Source: Desulfobacterales bacterium HSG2 (GTDB lineage: Bacteria > Desulfobacterota > Desulfobacteria > Desulfobacterales > 4be13). From it: 36,065 nucleotides of DNA. Location of the stretch: the NCBI GenBank assembly GCA_030378035.1, contig JAUCGI010000042.1:1-36065 (forward strand), written 5' to 3'. This document shows, piece after piece, positions 15,494-24,001 of this stretch; the first letter of the stretch is position 1; each line of letters starts with the position of its first letter. The notes beneath the pieces were generated by a model. The model saw nothing but the letters and a program-made list of their open reading frames with translations. It was not told the origin of the DNA and made no database searches. Made by a program: the position numbers and the translations under genes.

Positions 15494-16555
15494 TCACGCT
15501 TCAATAAACGCCTTATAAACCTCAATGAACTGTTCTGTCTGCTCAAGCGTACCGATATTCATTCTGAACGTATGCCGAATCAGTTCCGCTACCATCGGGC
15601 GCACCAGGATCCCATGATCTTTCAGATATTGGACGGCCCCGTCCCTGTCTTGGGGCTGAACCAGCATGAACTGGGCGGCCCCGGGATAATATCGAACGTC
15701 GTTTTCATCAAAAAAACGCTCCAGACGGGGTTTGGATACGTTCATTACCTCATGGACATACCCCTTCCATGCATCAGGGAAATCCATTTGCGTTTCGGCA
15801 ACAAGCGTTGCACAGTTATTGACGTCAAACGGGCCTCTTATCTTATAGAACTGTGAGATTATATCGGGATGGGCGATAATGTATCCCAATCTCAGACCTG
15901 CCATCGCGAAAGCTTTGGAAAATGTCCGGGTGATGATCAGATTCGGATGCGTTTCCAGAAAATCGAGGGATGTTATGCCGGTATATTCAAAATAGGCTTC
16001 ATCAACAATAACCGGAATATCAGGATTCTCATCCAATATCTTCTGAATTTGAGACAGAGATACCGCGACGCCGGTGGGATTGTCAGGATTGATAATTACA
16101 ATGAGTTTTGTTTCCGGATTGATCGCTTTGACAAATTCATTGTATGGAAAGCCTGACAAGTTCTGATCGTAAGAGACGCCGCAAATCTTCGCGCCGATTA
16201 CGCCGGCAACCTGTTCAAATATCGGGAAACCGGGTTGTGCAATGACCATGGCATCGCCATATCCCAGAAAAGCCCGCAAAATAATCTCAATCGCCTGATC
16301 CGAACCGTTCGTCACGATCAGGTGATCCTCATTCACCCCCGCATACAGACTCAGTTTTGACAGAAATCTGCTGTACTCCGGGTACATCTGAATCCGGTTT
16401 TCATCAATATACGCCTTGAGCGCGGTGATGACATGCTCTGGCGGATCCTGTGTATATTCGTTAAGATCCAGACGCAGATATCCCTTTCTCTCCATGTTTG
16501 ACCATGGGGGAGAATAGGGCGACATGGCCGCGATATTCGGTTTGACTTGTATCAT
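15494..16555 (-). CDS. hisC: HisC-like aminotransferase (histidinol-phosphate aminotransferase), 353 aa
   Basis: This is a fold-type I PLP aminotransferase that in the histidine pathway converts imidazole-acetol phosphate to histidinol phosphate. It shows LRLDLNEYTQDPP at the start, VTNGSDQAIEIILRAFLGYGD, INPDNPTGVAVS, VDEAYFEY and the PLP lysine in TFSKAFAMAGLRLGY, plus the C-terminal HTFRMNIGT arginine. Length is normal. I use the ATG at 16555, with AAGGAA about 8 nt upstream, rather than a TTG five codons earlier. Neighbours (HAD/IGPD protein upstream, HisD downstream) support a histidine-type role. Aromatic or other HisC-like specificity cannot be excluded. Confidence 0.88.
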   Translation of the reverse strand: MIQVKPNIAAMSPYSPPWSNMERKGYLRLDLNEYTQDPPEHVITALKAYIDENRIQMYPEYSRFLSKLSLYAGVNEDHLIVTNGSDQAIEIILRAFLGYGDAMVIAQPGFPIFEQVAGVIGAKICGVSYDQNLSGFPYNEFVKAINPETKLIVIINPDNPTGVAVSLSQIQKILDENPDIPVIVDEAYFEYTGITSLDFLETHPNLIITRTFSKAFAMAGLRLGYIIAHPDIISQFYKIRGPFDVNNCATLVAETQMDFPDAWKGYVHEVMNVSKPRLERFFDENDVRYYPGAAQFMLVQPQDRDGAVQYLKDHGILVRPMVAELIRHTFRMNIGTLEQTEQFIEVYKAFIEA

Positions 16556-16574
16556 ATTTGTTCCTTTCAAGACA

Positions 16575-16677
16575 GGGTTAAGGGGTTAAGAGTTAAGGGG
16601 TTAGGGGTTAAGGATCGACCGGAACGACCTTAAATCTTAACCCCTTAAATCTTAACCCTTAACCCCTTAACCCTTAA
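16575..16677. repeat. Inverted TTAAGGG heptamer hairpin between hisC and the HAD/IGPD gene
   Basis: The left arm (16575-16614) repeats GGGTTAA and the right arm (about 16628-16677) repeats TTAACCC around a core containing CGACCGGAACGAC. The right arm runs into the TAA stop of the HAD/IGPD gene. Confidence 0.88.
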
Positions 16678-18590
16678 GATAAAGTTGCTTTGACACCCGG
16701 AGGAACCCCTTTCCGATAGGGATTTAACGCAAAGACCCCTTTCAATGCTTTCCCCATATTTTTGAAGATCATCTGCCATCCCTCATCAGGTTCCATCTGT
16801 TCTTTTATATGAATCATAATGCTGCAACCGAGTCCGCCGGACAGACCGTCCAGAAAGTCATCCAGATCTTCGGAAAATAACCCGTTGCAGACATTTTGTC
16901 CGATGATAAATCTCTGTCTTACATCGTCAAAAGATCCTTTGAACGGTACGATCTTCCCAAATTTCCGGCCTTCCACGCTGATCCCGGTGCGGATCGGCTG
17001 ATTTCTGAAATCATCCACCGTGGCCAGGCTGCTTCCGGCCGCGTTCACCCCGTACTCTTCCATTCGCAACACAAGAATCTCCTTCAATGCTCTTCCCAAA
17101 ACCAAGCCCGTATCCTCCAGCAGAACATGGCTTGAACTCAGCACGGTGGCGTCAAAATCAACTTGGAGAGTGAATCCGGCTTCCCGGGCAAACATATCCA
17201 AAAGCGTTGGGAGACCGCTCACATTGACTGCGGGAGATACCTGAAAATGATATTTCCCGGGCACCTGCCTTGAAAAATCTGCGACAACAGACACACTGCT
17301 TTCCGCAGTCTTTCTTGCAACTTCCGCAAACTCGCAGGATCGGGCATTGACGCTGATATCTCCCTGGGAGACATTTTTTTCCAGTTTGCATTGGGAAAGA
17401 TCCTGGGAAATCGCTTTGGGAGTATAAATCTGATTCAGAGCAATTCCTATGGATCGGAAAATACCTTCATAAGTATGATGCGGATCTTCCAGACTGCAAA
17501 CCCTGATATACATTTTTGCTCCCAATCCCTGTGACAAACCCTGAATCAGTTTTGTCAGCGGTTCACCTGAGCAAACCTGCTCGCATCGCAACGACAGAAA
17601 CCAGTCCAAGTCAACATTTTTTACCGAATCAATCACCAAATCCGGTTCATCAGAGCGTTCAATAACGACTTCCGCGCTGCCGTCGTCAATCATTCCGAGA
17701 GCAACGCCTGCGTCTTGCTGATGCTCGAATTTTTTAATCCGGGTTCCGATTGTTTTTCCCAATAAGTGCCAGTCATTATTGTTCCAGTACAGGTCAATTT
17801 CACAGCCCATACGCCAGGCAATATGCTCAATCGTATGGCTGACAAACTCATTCGGCGTAAAGATGGTTTTGTTCGTCACCTTTCCGAACTGAAGATGTAA
17901 GCGGTTCGGGTGAAATGAAGAACAGACCTGATCCGTCCATTGGGACTCTTCAAGAGGCTCAAAATCATCTCCGCCAGTTGCCACGCCAATGGTCAGGCAC
18001 CCGGCCCGATGTCCGGCTTCGGCCCCCACAAGCGAATCTTCAATGACAGCACACCGCTCAGGTTTGACACCCAGCATCTCAGTTGCAAGAAGATAGGTGT
18101 CCGGTGCCGGTTTTTTCTTTAGATCACGAACATCATTTCCGATGACGAGATCAAAATAATCAGGAATGCCCGACTGGGAAAGAATCTTTTTAATATCTTC
18201 CGTGGGATTGTTTGAAACGACCGCGAGTCTCAGAGGAATTTTCCCGGCGCTTTCCAGGATTTCCCGTATGCCCGGATTGACCTCAAAAACGAACTCGTTC
18301 CTGGCCTGATTGTACGTCTCCAAAATTTGATCGAAATCGCTCTCTGTCCCTGAAATGTCATATTCATTATTGACAAATTCAAAAATCCGTCGCCAGAATT
18401 CAGGGGGATGGTACGCAAATATTGAGCGAATGAACGCTTTTGACAGGGTGACATGCTCTCCGAAATACTGACGGAGCAACTGATTGCAGATGGTCAGATC
18501 CAGGCCCAGCGTGTCCAGCAGAACGCCGTCCATATCCCATAGGATGGCTTCCGTATCTTCCGGGAGGTATAATCGTTCAGCAATTATCAT
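16674..18590 (-). CDS. HAD-IA phosphatase fused to two degenerate IGPD (HisB)-like domains, 638 aa
   Basis: Residues about 1-235 are a HAD-IA hydrolase: nucleophile D19 and D21 in DMDGVLLDT, motif II AVVSNN, lysine in LKKKPAPDTYLL, acidic motif VIEDSLVGAEAG. Two imidazoleglycerol-phosphate-dehydratase-like domains follow (about 250-405 and 440-630). The first keeps an FxxH-type histidine (FVSHTIEH) and a late PHHTYE, but the middle HHxxE site reads FEHQQD. The second keeps only HVLLED in the middle and lacks the other two sites. In E. coli HisB a different HAD type (IIIA) is fused to one IGPD domain. I chose the ATG at 18590 because the HAD domain begins there, though AAAGGAA is ~15 nt away; upstream residues look non-coding. 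It heads the HisC-HisD cluster and could supply IGPD and histidinol-phosphatase steps or act on a related substrate. Confidence 0.72.
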   Translation of the reverse strand: MIIAERLYLPEDTEAILWDMDGVLLDTLGLDLTICNQLLRQYFGEHVTLSKAFIRSIFAYHPPEFWRRIFEFVNNEYDISGTESDFDQILETYNQARNEFVFEVNPGIREILESAGKIPLRLAVVSNNPTEDIKKILSQSGIPDYFDLVIGNDVRDLKKKPAPDTYLLATEMLGVKPERCAVIEDSLVGAEAGHRAGCLTIGVATGGDDFEPLEESQWTDQVCSSFHPNRLHLQFGKVTNKTIFTPNEFVSHTIEHIAWRMGCEIDLYWNNNDWHLLGKTIGTRIKKFEHQQDAGVALGMIDDGSAEVVIERSDEPDLVIDSVKNVDLDWFLSLRCEQVCSGEPLTKLIQGLSQGLGAKMYIRVCSLEDPHHTYEGIFRSIGIALNQIYTPKAISQDLSQCKLEKNVSQGDISVNARSCEFAEVARKTAESSVSVVADFSRQVPGKYHFQVSPAVNVSGLPTLLDMFAREAGFTLQVDFDATVLSSSHVLLEDTGLVLGRALKEILVLRMEEYGVNAAGSSLATVDDFRNQPIRTGISVEGRKFGKIVPFKGSFDDVRQRFIIGQNVCNGLFSEDLDDFLDGLSGGLGCSIMIHIKEQMEPDEGWQMIFKNMGKALKGVFALNPYRKGVPPGVKATLS

Positions 18591-18693
18591 AACTGTTAAC
18601 TTCAATTCCTTTCGTTCCGAATCTCGGTTTTTTAGCGGTTGAGAGACATTCTTACCCGTTTGTTCCTGGCGAGTCATTTCTGAGACAAACTGC

Positions 18694-18876
18694 TCAGGGC
18701 ATATTTTGTACTGTTTTCCAATCTGATGTGCATATCTGAGCATTACGTTTTGGTACTGTGTCGGTTTTCTGGGACAACAGATAATCAATATATTTGTCCG
18801 GGTCATTACCGAATTGCTCGGAAATAGCCCGCCGAACTCTCCGAATGTCTTTCACTATGGGAGCTTCTTCAATCAT
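18694..18876 (-). CDS. Small hypothetical protein, possibly truncated, 60 aa
   Basis: It has a strong start: AATAGGAGG about 6 nt before the ATG. Residues 1-34 (KDIRRVRRAISEQFGNDPDK, then YIDYLLSQ) resemble short helical proteins often found alone or beside toxin genes. The last ~25 residues look random, suggesting a frameshift and loss of the native end. No toxin is adjacent. It lies 103 bp upstream of the HAD/IGPD gene, in the same direction. Confidence 0.5.
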   Translation of the reverse strand: MIEEAPIVKDIRRVRRAISEQFGNDPDKYIDYLLSQKTDTVPKRNAQICTSDWKTVQNMP

Positions 18877-18980
18877 AGGAGCCTCCTATTAACTGATTCG
18901 GGGTGAGCAGAACCAAAATTTATTGGGTACTTTTCTCCGATATTCAGTTTTATCAAGAACCGCCAGTTAATATATTGTTC

Positions 18981-19026
18981 CGGGTGAAATGATAAGAACC
19001 AACAGGATTCTTATCATTTCAGCCCG
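18981..19026. terminator. Long perfect hairpin after the 925-aa gene
   Basis: GAAATGATAAGAA (18986-18998) and TTCTTATCATTTC (19008-19020) are perfect 13-bp arms, extended by CGGGT and GCCCG outside. It lies 31 bp past the stop of the minus-strand gene ending at 19057. There is no T-run, so it may be a repeat of the GATAAGAAT palindrome family (also at 7758) rather than a classical terminator. Confidence 0.5.
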
Positions 19027-19056
19027 AAACCCGCCGTCCTTCCCAAAAAGGCGGCT

Positions 19057-21834
19057 TCAGTTCTTTCTTTTCCGCCTGCCTCCGCTCTTTCCCCTGCTTC
19101 CGAACAGAATGATCCGGCCCTCACGGGAGAGCCGTCCCACAGCATCGGCATGATCGATCAGTTCCGCCATCAGGTCGAAATCACGTCTTGCTGTCGGATC
19201 TGCCCGGATGATCTCCCTTAATTCATTGATAATGAAGGCTGGCGCGTCTCTGAGCGCCAGACTGTCAACAAACACCTCAAAACTCTCCACAAGTTCATCA
19301 ACAAGTCTATCCTCAAGCGTTCCCGATTCCGCCATATCCGGATCGGATTCCAACTCCCTGAGTGTGTCAATCAGTTTTTCAAGCCCGCGTTCGTCCTCGT
19401 GAGGAAAGAAATCGTCGATATCATCAGGGAAGAAATCGTCGATATCATCTCCGGGGAAGCCCCCGAAGAAAGGCATGTCATCCAGGATATCGAAGTCAAA
19501 CACCTCCAGGGCCTTTTTCAAACTCCCTGTCGCATGTTTTGAAAGCCGGCGGGAGACTGCCCGGAGTTCCTCAAACATCGACTTGGGCGCCTCTTCAATA
19601 ATATCCTCAAAAAGATCGGGATCCAGTTCTTCCCCTTTGATATGCTGTATGGTCACCCGGTAGAATTCCATAAAAAGGCGTTCCTTCTTCTTCGCCTTTT
19701 TCACTCTTCGCTTGACCTCCTTCTTGATTAAGCCAAACCACTCCGGCGCAAAAATAAGGTCGAAAACCGGGATAATTTCCGTATCATCCACACCTTTGAG
19801 AATATCTTTCCGTTTTTTCAAAAAGATCGGAGCAATCTCCCGGTGAGACAAAAGCGCGGTGTAATCCTTTTCCAGAGGCGTCAGCAGCCTTACCACCTCG
19901 GACGATGACAGATCCTTGTCGTACTTTAATTCCTTGTCAAAGACCTTTTCCAGCTCATTCAGGATATATTTTTTCTCGTCGATCTTCCGATGTTTCATAT
20001 CCGTTATGAGAATGGCCAGAATCCTCAGCCGGTCAAAGAGAGGAAGCGATTTGATCTCATCCCTGATAATCGCTTTCAGGCCTTTCTGTCCCTTAAAAAG
20101 AGACAACTGATCCGCTTCGTCTTTTGCATCCGCCTTCAAATCATTCTGACAGTTCACAATCTGAAAAACGATTCGCTTTTCAATGACAAACGGGCAGACC
20201 TTTCTGCTCTCAAATTTTTCGGCTTTCTTAATGTCTCTTTCAACAAGATGAAATTTTTTCCGCTGAATATTCTTTTCAGCGGATATGAGCAGGGCAATGA
20301 TGTGCCGGTCAATGACCCGGCTGTCATGGGGTGCCCGTTTCATCGCCTCTTCAAGGATGTTCTCGGCTTTCCTGAACGCGTTCTTTTCATAGAAAAGGGT
20401 CGCCAGTTCCAGGCAGGGCCAGGGATCATCGGGAAAGTGGGAACACATGTCCGTAAGAGACGCTTCCACCGCATTTTTGGCGGGCCTTGATTTGCGAGGC
20501 AGCTCCACAAGGATTTCATAGCAGTTTCGACTGAGCGGATCAAGTCTCATCGCCTCTGTAACCATGTCAGTCAGAATCATTTCCGTATCTTCATGATGGA
20601 TTCCCAGAAGCGTTTTGTACTTCTGAATCGCCTTTTTTTCCTTTGCGGGATTGAATTTGATTTTAAGCATGTTCGATACCGTGTGCATCAGGATAAAGGC
20701 ATGCGCAATCTTTCTCGTTTCAGGGTCGGGAAATTCATTTTCCAAAAGGGAGAGATATTGCCCCGTGGTTGTCATCGGCGTGTGAAAACGGAGCAACCTT
20801 GTTTTTGTCAGAAGCATATCCCCATGGGGCTGGGGCAGAAGGTCAGTGACCATATTACGAAATTCATAATCTTCGATCTTGTACTGGAATGTCATATTCC
20901 AGATCGACTCCAGCATGAAAGATCGGACCGCCATGGGATCTTCGGGATAGATCGCATTCGAGAGGCTGGAAATGGAATGTTCGGCCTCGTGAAACCGTTT
21001 ATGTTCAAGATCGTATAAGAGATCCCTGATATCCTCCTCCATGTTTACCGGACCATCCCAGAGGCACTCAAGGCGTTTGCCGGCTTTTCTTCTCCGGTTG
21101 TTGCTTCCGTTGTTTCCCACTGTGCTTTCCAGACTCCTTGCCACACCGATGAGGGGAAAGTCGTCGGGAATCATTGAAAGCGCCCTGCACATATCCTGGT
21201 CGTCTCCTTTATAAAAGGATACCATGGCGCGGCAGAACATACGAATCGGCGCGAACGGTGATGTTCTGGATATGGGAAGAAGGACTTCAAGCGCATCCTC
21301 CCAGTTTCCGGCGTTCATCAGCGGAATCGCCTTCTGCATGGGCGCTGCATCACGCCGGATCGGAAGGGATTCATTCAGTTTGTCTGACAATTTCCAGTTA
21401 TCGCTTTTAAAGAGCCGATTGGCAAGAAATTGTTCAGCGCGCGGTGAGCGGTCGTTTGCCGATGAATACCCGGCATAGATATCGAACGCCTCCTTGTTTG
21501 AACAGGTGGAAATATAAGCCATCATGTCATCTTCGGACAACTGGTCAACCCACGGCATGTGATCCTGGGCCTGTTTCTTAACCGCGTCTGCCTCGGCAAT
21601 CAGGTTCTTTTCGCGTAACTGAGCTTCCCGCATCAGATACGACCGAAACAGAAGGGTGTTTATTTCATCGGACTGACCGTGCTTTTTGCCTGCAAACTTG
21701 AATATGCTGATGGCATCACGGGGCTTTCCCGCTTCAATGCTCTGCTTTCCTGTGTTAATCAGTTGATCAACTGTCAGATTATGAAGTTGTGGCCCCTTCT
21801 GAGGCTTTTTCTTTTTTTTCTTTTTTTTACCCAT
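19057..21834 (-). CDS. Large helical-repeat (TPR-like) protein with poly-lysine N-terminus, 925 aa
   Basis: It begins MG followed by eight lysines, then a TPR-like segment (LTVDQLINTGKQSIEAGKPR, DAISIFKFAGKKHGQSDEIN). Further alpha-helical repeat segments include WEDALEVLLPISR and CLELATLFYEKNAFRKAENI. There is no signal peptide or membrane segment, so it is probably cytoplasmic. Near residues ~815-835 an acidic aromatic unit DDIDDFFP is repeated in tandem, and the C-terminus is basic. I chose the ATG at 21834 because AGGAA lies ~6 nt upstream; a start 19 codons earlier has no support. I do not recognise a named function. A scaffold or chaperone-linked role is only a guess. Confidence 0.8.
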   Translation of the reverse strand: MGKKKKKKKKPQKGPQLHNLTVDQLINTGKQSIEAGKPRDAISIFKFAGKKHGQSDEINTLLFRSYLMREAQLREKNLIAEADAVKKQAQDHMPWVDQLSEDDMMAYISTCSNKEAFDIYAGYSSANDRSPRAEQFLANRLFKSDNWKLSDKLNESLPIRRDAAPMQKAIPLMNAGNWEDALEVLLPISRTSPFAPIRMFCRAMVSFYKGDDQDMCRALSMIPDDFPLIGVARSLESTVGNNGSNNRRRKAGKRLECLWDGPVNMEEDIRDLLYDLEHKRFHEAEHSISSLSNAIYPEDPMAVRSFMLESIWNMTFQYKIEDYEFRNMVTDLLPQPHGDMLLTKTRLLRFHTPMTTTGQYLSLLENEFPDPETRKIAHAFILMHTVSNMLKIKFNPAKEKKAIQKYKTLLGIHHEDTEMILTDMVTEAMRLDPLSRNCYEILVELPRKSRPAKNAVEASLTDMCSHFPDDPWPCLELATLFYEKNAFRKAENILEEAMKRAPHDSRVIDRHIIALLISAEKNIQRKKFHLVERDIKKAEKFESRKVCPFVIEKRIVFQIVNCQNDLKADAKDEADQLSLFKGQKGLKAIIRDEIKSLPLFDRLRILAILITDMKHRKIDEKKYILNELEKVFDKELKYDKDLSSSEVVRLLTPLEKDYTALLSHREIAPIFLKKRKDILKGVDDTEIIPVFDLIFAPEWFGLIKKEVKRRVKKAKKKERLFMEFYRVTIQHIKGEELDPDLFEDIIEEAPKSMFEELRAVSRRLSKHATGSLKKALEVFDFDILDDMPFFGGFPGDDIDDFFPDDIDDFFPHEDERGLEKLIDTLRELESDPDMAESGTLEDRLVDELVESFEVFVDSLALRDAPAFIINELREIIRADPTARRDFDLMAELIDHADAVGRLSREGRIILFGSRGKSGGRRKRKN

Positions 21835-22020
21835 TCTTGTTCCTGCAACGAATATAAAATGCACGTTAAGAGTTGAATTTGGCGGGCGCAAAAACGCAGG
21901 CCCTGCATCCTTTTGTCAGTTCAATCCTGATCGGCATTCATAAAATATTTGATATTTTAAGCGGCATTTTTTGACCGCTTATAACTTTAAAGCTGAAAGT
22001 TGAAAATGAAAAGCCGATTT

Positions 22021-22140
22021 GGCATCCTTATATTTGTCAGTTCACACTTCCGGGTTAAGGCCGGGATGCCCGAAAGTCTTAACACTTAACACTTAATCGG
22101 GAAAGGTGTGAACCACTTTTCGGCTTTTGTGAAGGATGCC
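22021..22140. repeat. Inverted-repeat element with GGCATCCTT ends (copy 1)
   Basis: GGCATCCTT at 22021 and AAGGATGCC at 22132 bound a 120-bp element. Inside, GTTCACAC and GGTGTGAAC form a second nested inverted pair, and TTAACACTTAACACTTAA is a short tandem. No coding capacity. Confidence 0.6.
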
Positions 22141-22187
22141 GATTTTCAGCAGATCTGAAAGTTTTCTGAAATTAATTAAACTTTTAG

Positions 22188-22312
22188 GGCATCCTTCATT
22201 TTGCCTGAAAAGTAGTTTGCACTTTCAGATGAATTGAAAAGTTCGTAGTTCCGCACCACCTGAACGCCGGAACTACAAACTGAAAAGTGTAAACCTATGA
22301 ATGAAGGATGCC
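22188..22312. repeat. Inverted-repeat element with GGCATCCTTCATT ends (copy 2)
   Basis: GGCATCCTTCATT at 22188-22200 and AATGAAGGATGCC at 22300-22312 are perfect 13-bp inverted ends of a 125-bp element. A nested GTAGTTCCG / CGGAACTAC pair lies inside. It shares its outer ends with the element at 22021. Confidence 0.65.
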
Positions 22313-22939
22313 ACTTTAATTCTGCTAACTTTATTACTTTGTAATTCAATACTTCGGACAATTTTTCATGATGTCGGGAAGGAACTGCCGACACGCCCCG
22401 CAAAACGGGCATCCCGGTTCGGGAAGTCCGCGCCGTCCCGTTCCCGAAACAACGGTCTGAGGGGCTTTTCACAAAAACTGTCCGAACTATTGTAATTGTG
22501 ACCTGATAAAATTCCCATTTCAGAAAAACCAAACTCCCGCTCTTAATCAAATGGTACAAGAGCACGATCAAGATCAAGAAAAATGGGTAAGTTATTCAGT
22601 CATACGTCCTTTGGAAAAAATATAAACCGTTTATACAGTTATGTAAAGTTTTAAGTTGCCGAATATCGGTAACGGGATGGATTTCTGATTGCAGGTTTCC
22701 GATTTTCAGTCATCTCAGACCTGTGAAATTATTTTCTGAAAATCTGTATATCTGAAAAACTGTCCCGATTCAGATCGGCAAATCCAAACCAAATCCCGCC
22801 GGATTTGGCAATCCGACGGGAGCGTCTGTCTGTTCGTATGTGTATCAGAGACCGTAATTTTTATCAAGGGAGATTCAAAATCGACTGGAAAAACTTTCAA
22901 AGGGGAATTCCTGCGGATATGAAGTGTAACCCTTAACTT
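22313..22939. other. Gene-free stretch
   Basis: About 630 bp with no convincing gene. It contains small imperfect inverted repeats (for example around 22375-22450 and 22795-22820) but no array, RNA or promoter I can support. Minus-strand frames here have no start signal. Confidence 0.5.
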
Positions 22940-22940
22940 T

Positions 22941-23046
22941 TAAGTACCAGCCAGGATTTTATGTCCCACACAAAGGCACAAAGGCACAAAGGCACAAAGA
23001 TAAGGCACAAAGGTGAGCGCAAAAAAACTTATGGCCAGGTACTTAA
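22941..23046. mobile_element. Second copy of the AAGTACC MITE-like element, inverted
   Basis: TAAGTACC on the left and GGCCAGGTACTTA on the right are inverted ends. The inside has GCACAAAG units. Read in reverse complement, it aligns along its length with the element at 6960-7067 (ends, then CTCACCTTTGTGCC, then repeated CTTTGTGC). Confidence 0.7.
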
Positions 23047-23128
23047 CCCTTAACTCTTAACCCTTAACTCTTAACTCTTAACTCTTAACTCTTAACCCTT
23101 AACTCTTAACCCTTAACTCTTAACCCTA
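23043..23128. repeat. Tandem TTAACCC/TTAACTC heptamer array
   Basis: About eleven heptamers, single arm, directly next to the AAGTACC element. Same unit as the inverted hairpins at 16575 and 24425. Confidence 0.85.
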
Positions 23129-23288
23129 CACCACTTTTTAAGTTCGTCCCCTGATGAACGGCTTTCCAAACTCGCGTTAGGGGAGAGGCTGAGGTGACAG
23201 GAAGTTTTTCAGATCGGAAGATTGGATTCCCGCTTTCGAGGTCATCAGGATGATCCCGTTTGAAGTTTCCGAGGTCATTAAGATGAGC

Positions 23289-23436
23289 TCCCTCGAAGAC
23301 GCGGGAATGACACGCGGGAATGACACGGCTCCGGACGCGGGAATGACGCGGGAATGACACGTCTTCGGACGCGGGAATGACACGTCTTCGGACGCGGGAA
23401 TGACATGGCTTCGGACGCGGGAATGACACGGCTCCG
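23289..23436. repeat. ~23-bp tandem repeat (ACGCGGGAATGACACG...)
   Basis: Units of the form ACGCGGGAATGACACGTCTTCGG recur about six times with small deletions. The GCGGGAATGAC part matches the REP-type sequence seen at 26.5-27.2 kb in the other orientation. Confidence 0.8.
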
Positions 23437-23448
23437 GGTTTACGAAGT

Positions 23449-23711
23449 GATGAGGTAGCATAAGTGTAAACTTAAGGATTCCCAATCTTAATCCTGCTCT
23501 TGCTCTTGCTCTTGCTCTTGCTCTTGCTCTTTATCTTTATCTTTATCTTTATCTTTGTCAAACGGACACGACAGGATTAAGATTAAGAGCAAGAGCAAGA
23601 GCAAGAGCAAGATAAAGAGCAAGAGCAAGAGCAAGAGCAAGAGCAAGATAAAGAGCAAGAGCAAGAGCAAGAGCAAGACAAGTCCTAAGTTTACACTTAT
23701 GGATGAGGTAG
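23449..23711. mobile_element. MITE-like element with TIRs, 10-bp target duplication and a hexamer hairpin inside
   Basis: GATGAGGTAG occurs directly on both sides (23449-23458 and 23702-23711). Between them, CATAAGTGTAAACTTAAGGA (23459) and the complement of CATAAGTGTAAACTTAGGA (ending 23701) form ~19-bp terminal inverted repeats. The 243-bp inside is a GCTCTT/TTATCT hexamer hairpin with a core holding ACGGACACG. No transposase: non-autonomous. Confidence 0.75.
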
Positions 23712-23716
23712 TAAAT

Positions 23717-23826
23717 GGGTGTAATTCAAGCCTGTCAGTAAAAATTTTAACGGGTTTGCAACCTGCTGACATTTGTAATTTCAGCCTGTTGAAAATCAGT
23801 TCAGCCGATAGCGGTGAATTACACCC
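23717..23826. mobile_element. Short element with 12-bp inverted ends GGGTGTAATTCA
   Basis: GGGTGTAATTCA at 23717-23728 and TGAATTACACCC at 23815-23826 are perfect inverted ends of a 110-bp AT-rich segment with no coding capacity. It lies right beside the 23449 element. Confidence 0.5.
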
Positions 23827-23936
23827 GTACTAAATGACATGGGCGGAAGTCTTTCACGGGTTTCAGAAACCAGAATGTCAAACTGAAAAACTTCCGCTCT
23901 GTTTCAATACCCTTTGATGGATTTGAGAAATCGCTC

Positions 23937-23989
23937 TTGACAGCATAAAGGGAGCTCTTATATTTCAGATTATGAGTATAATCTCATAA
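23937..23989 (+). promoter_or_regulatory. Promoter and palindromic operator of the DUF134 gene
   Basis: TTGACA (23937-23942) and TATATT (23959-23964) are 16 bp apart, a good sigma-70 promoter. A perfect inverted repeat TTATGAG-6 nt-CTCATAA (23970-23989) covers the expected start of transcription, a position suited to repression. The binding protein may be the DUF134 product itself, which is a predicted DNA-binding protein; that is inference. Confidence 0.6.
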
Positions 23990-24001
23990 AAGGAGAATTT
24001 T

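Noticed and set aside
18591-18806. 72-residue N-terminal extension of the HAD/IGPD protein
   Set aside because: It overlaps the small 60-aa gene in another frame, and the HAD domain starts right after the ATG at 18590.
22176-22577. 133-codon minus-strand frame
   Set aside because: It crosses two inverted-repeat elements, has no ribosome site and shows no protein pattern.
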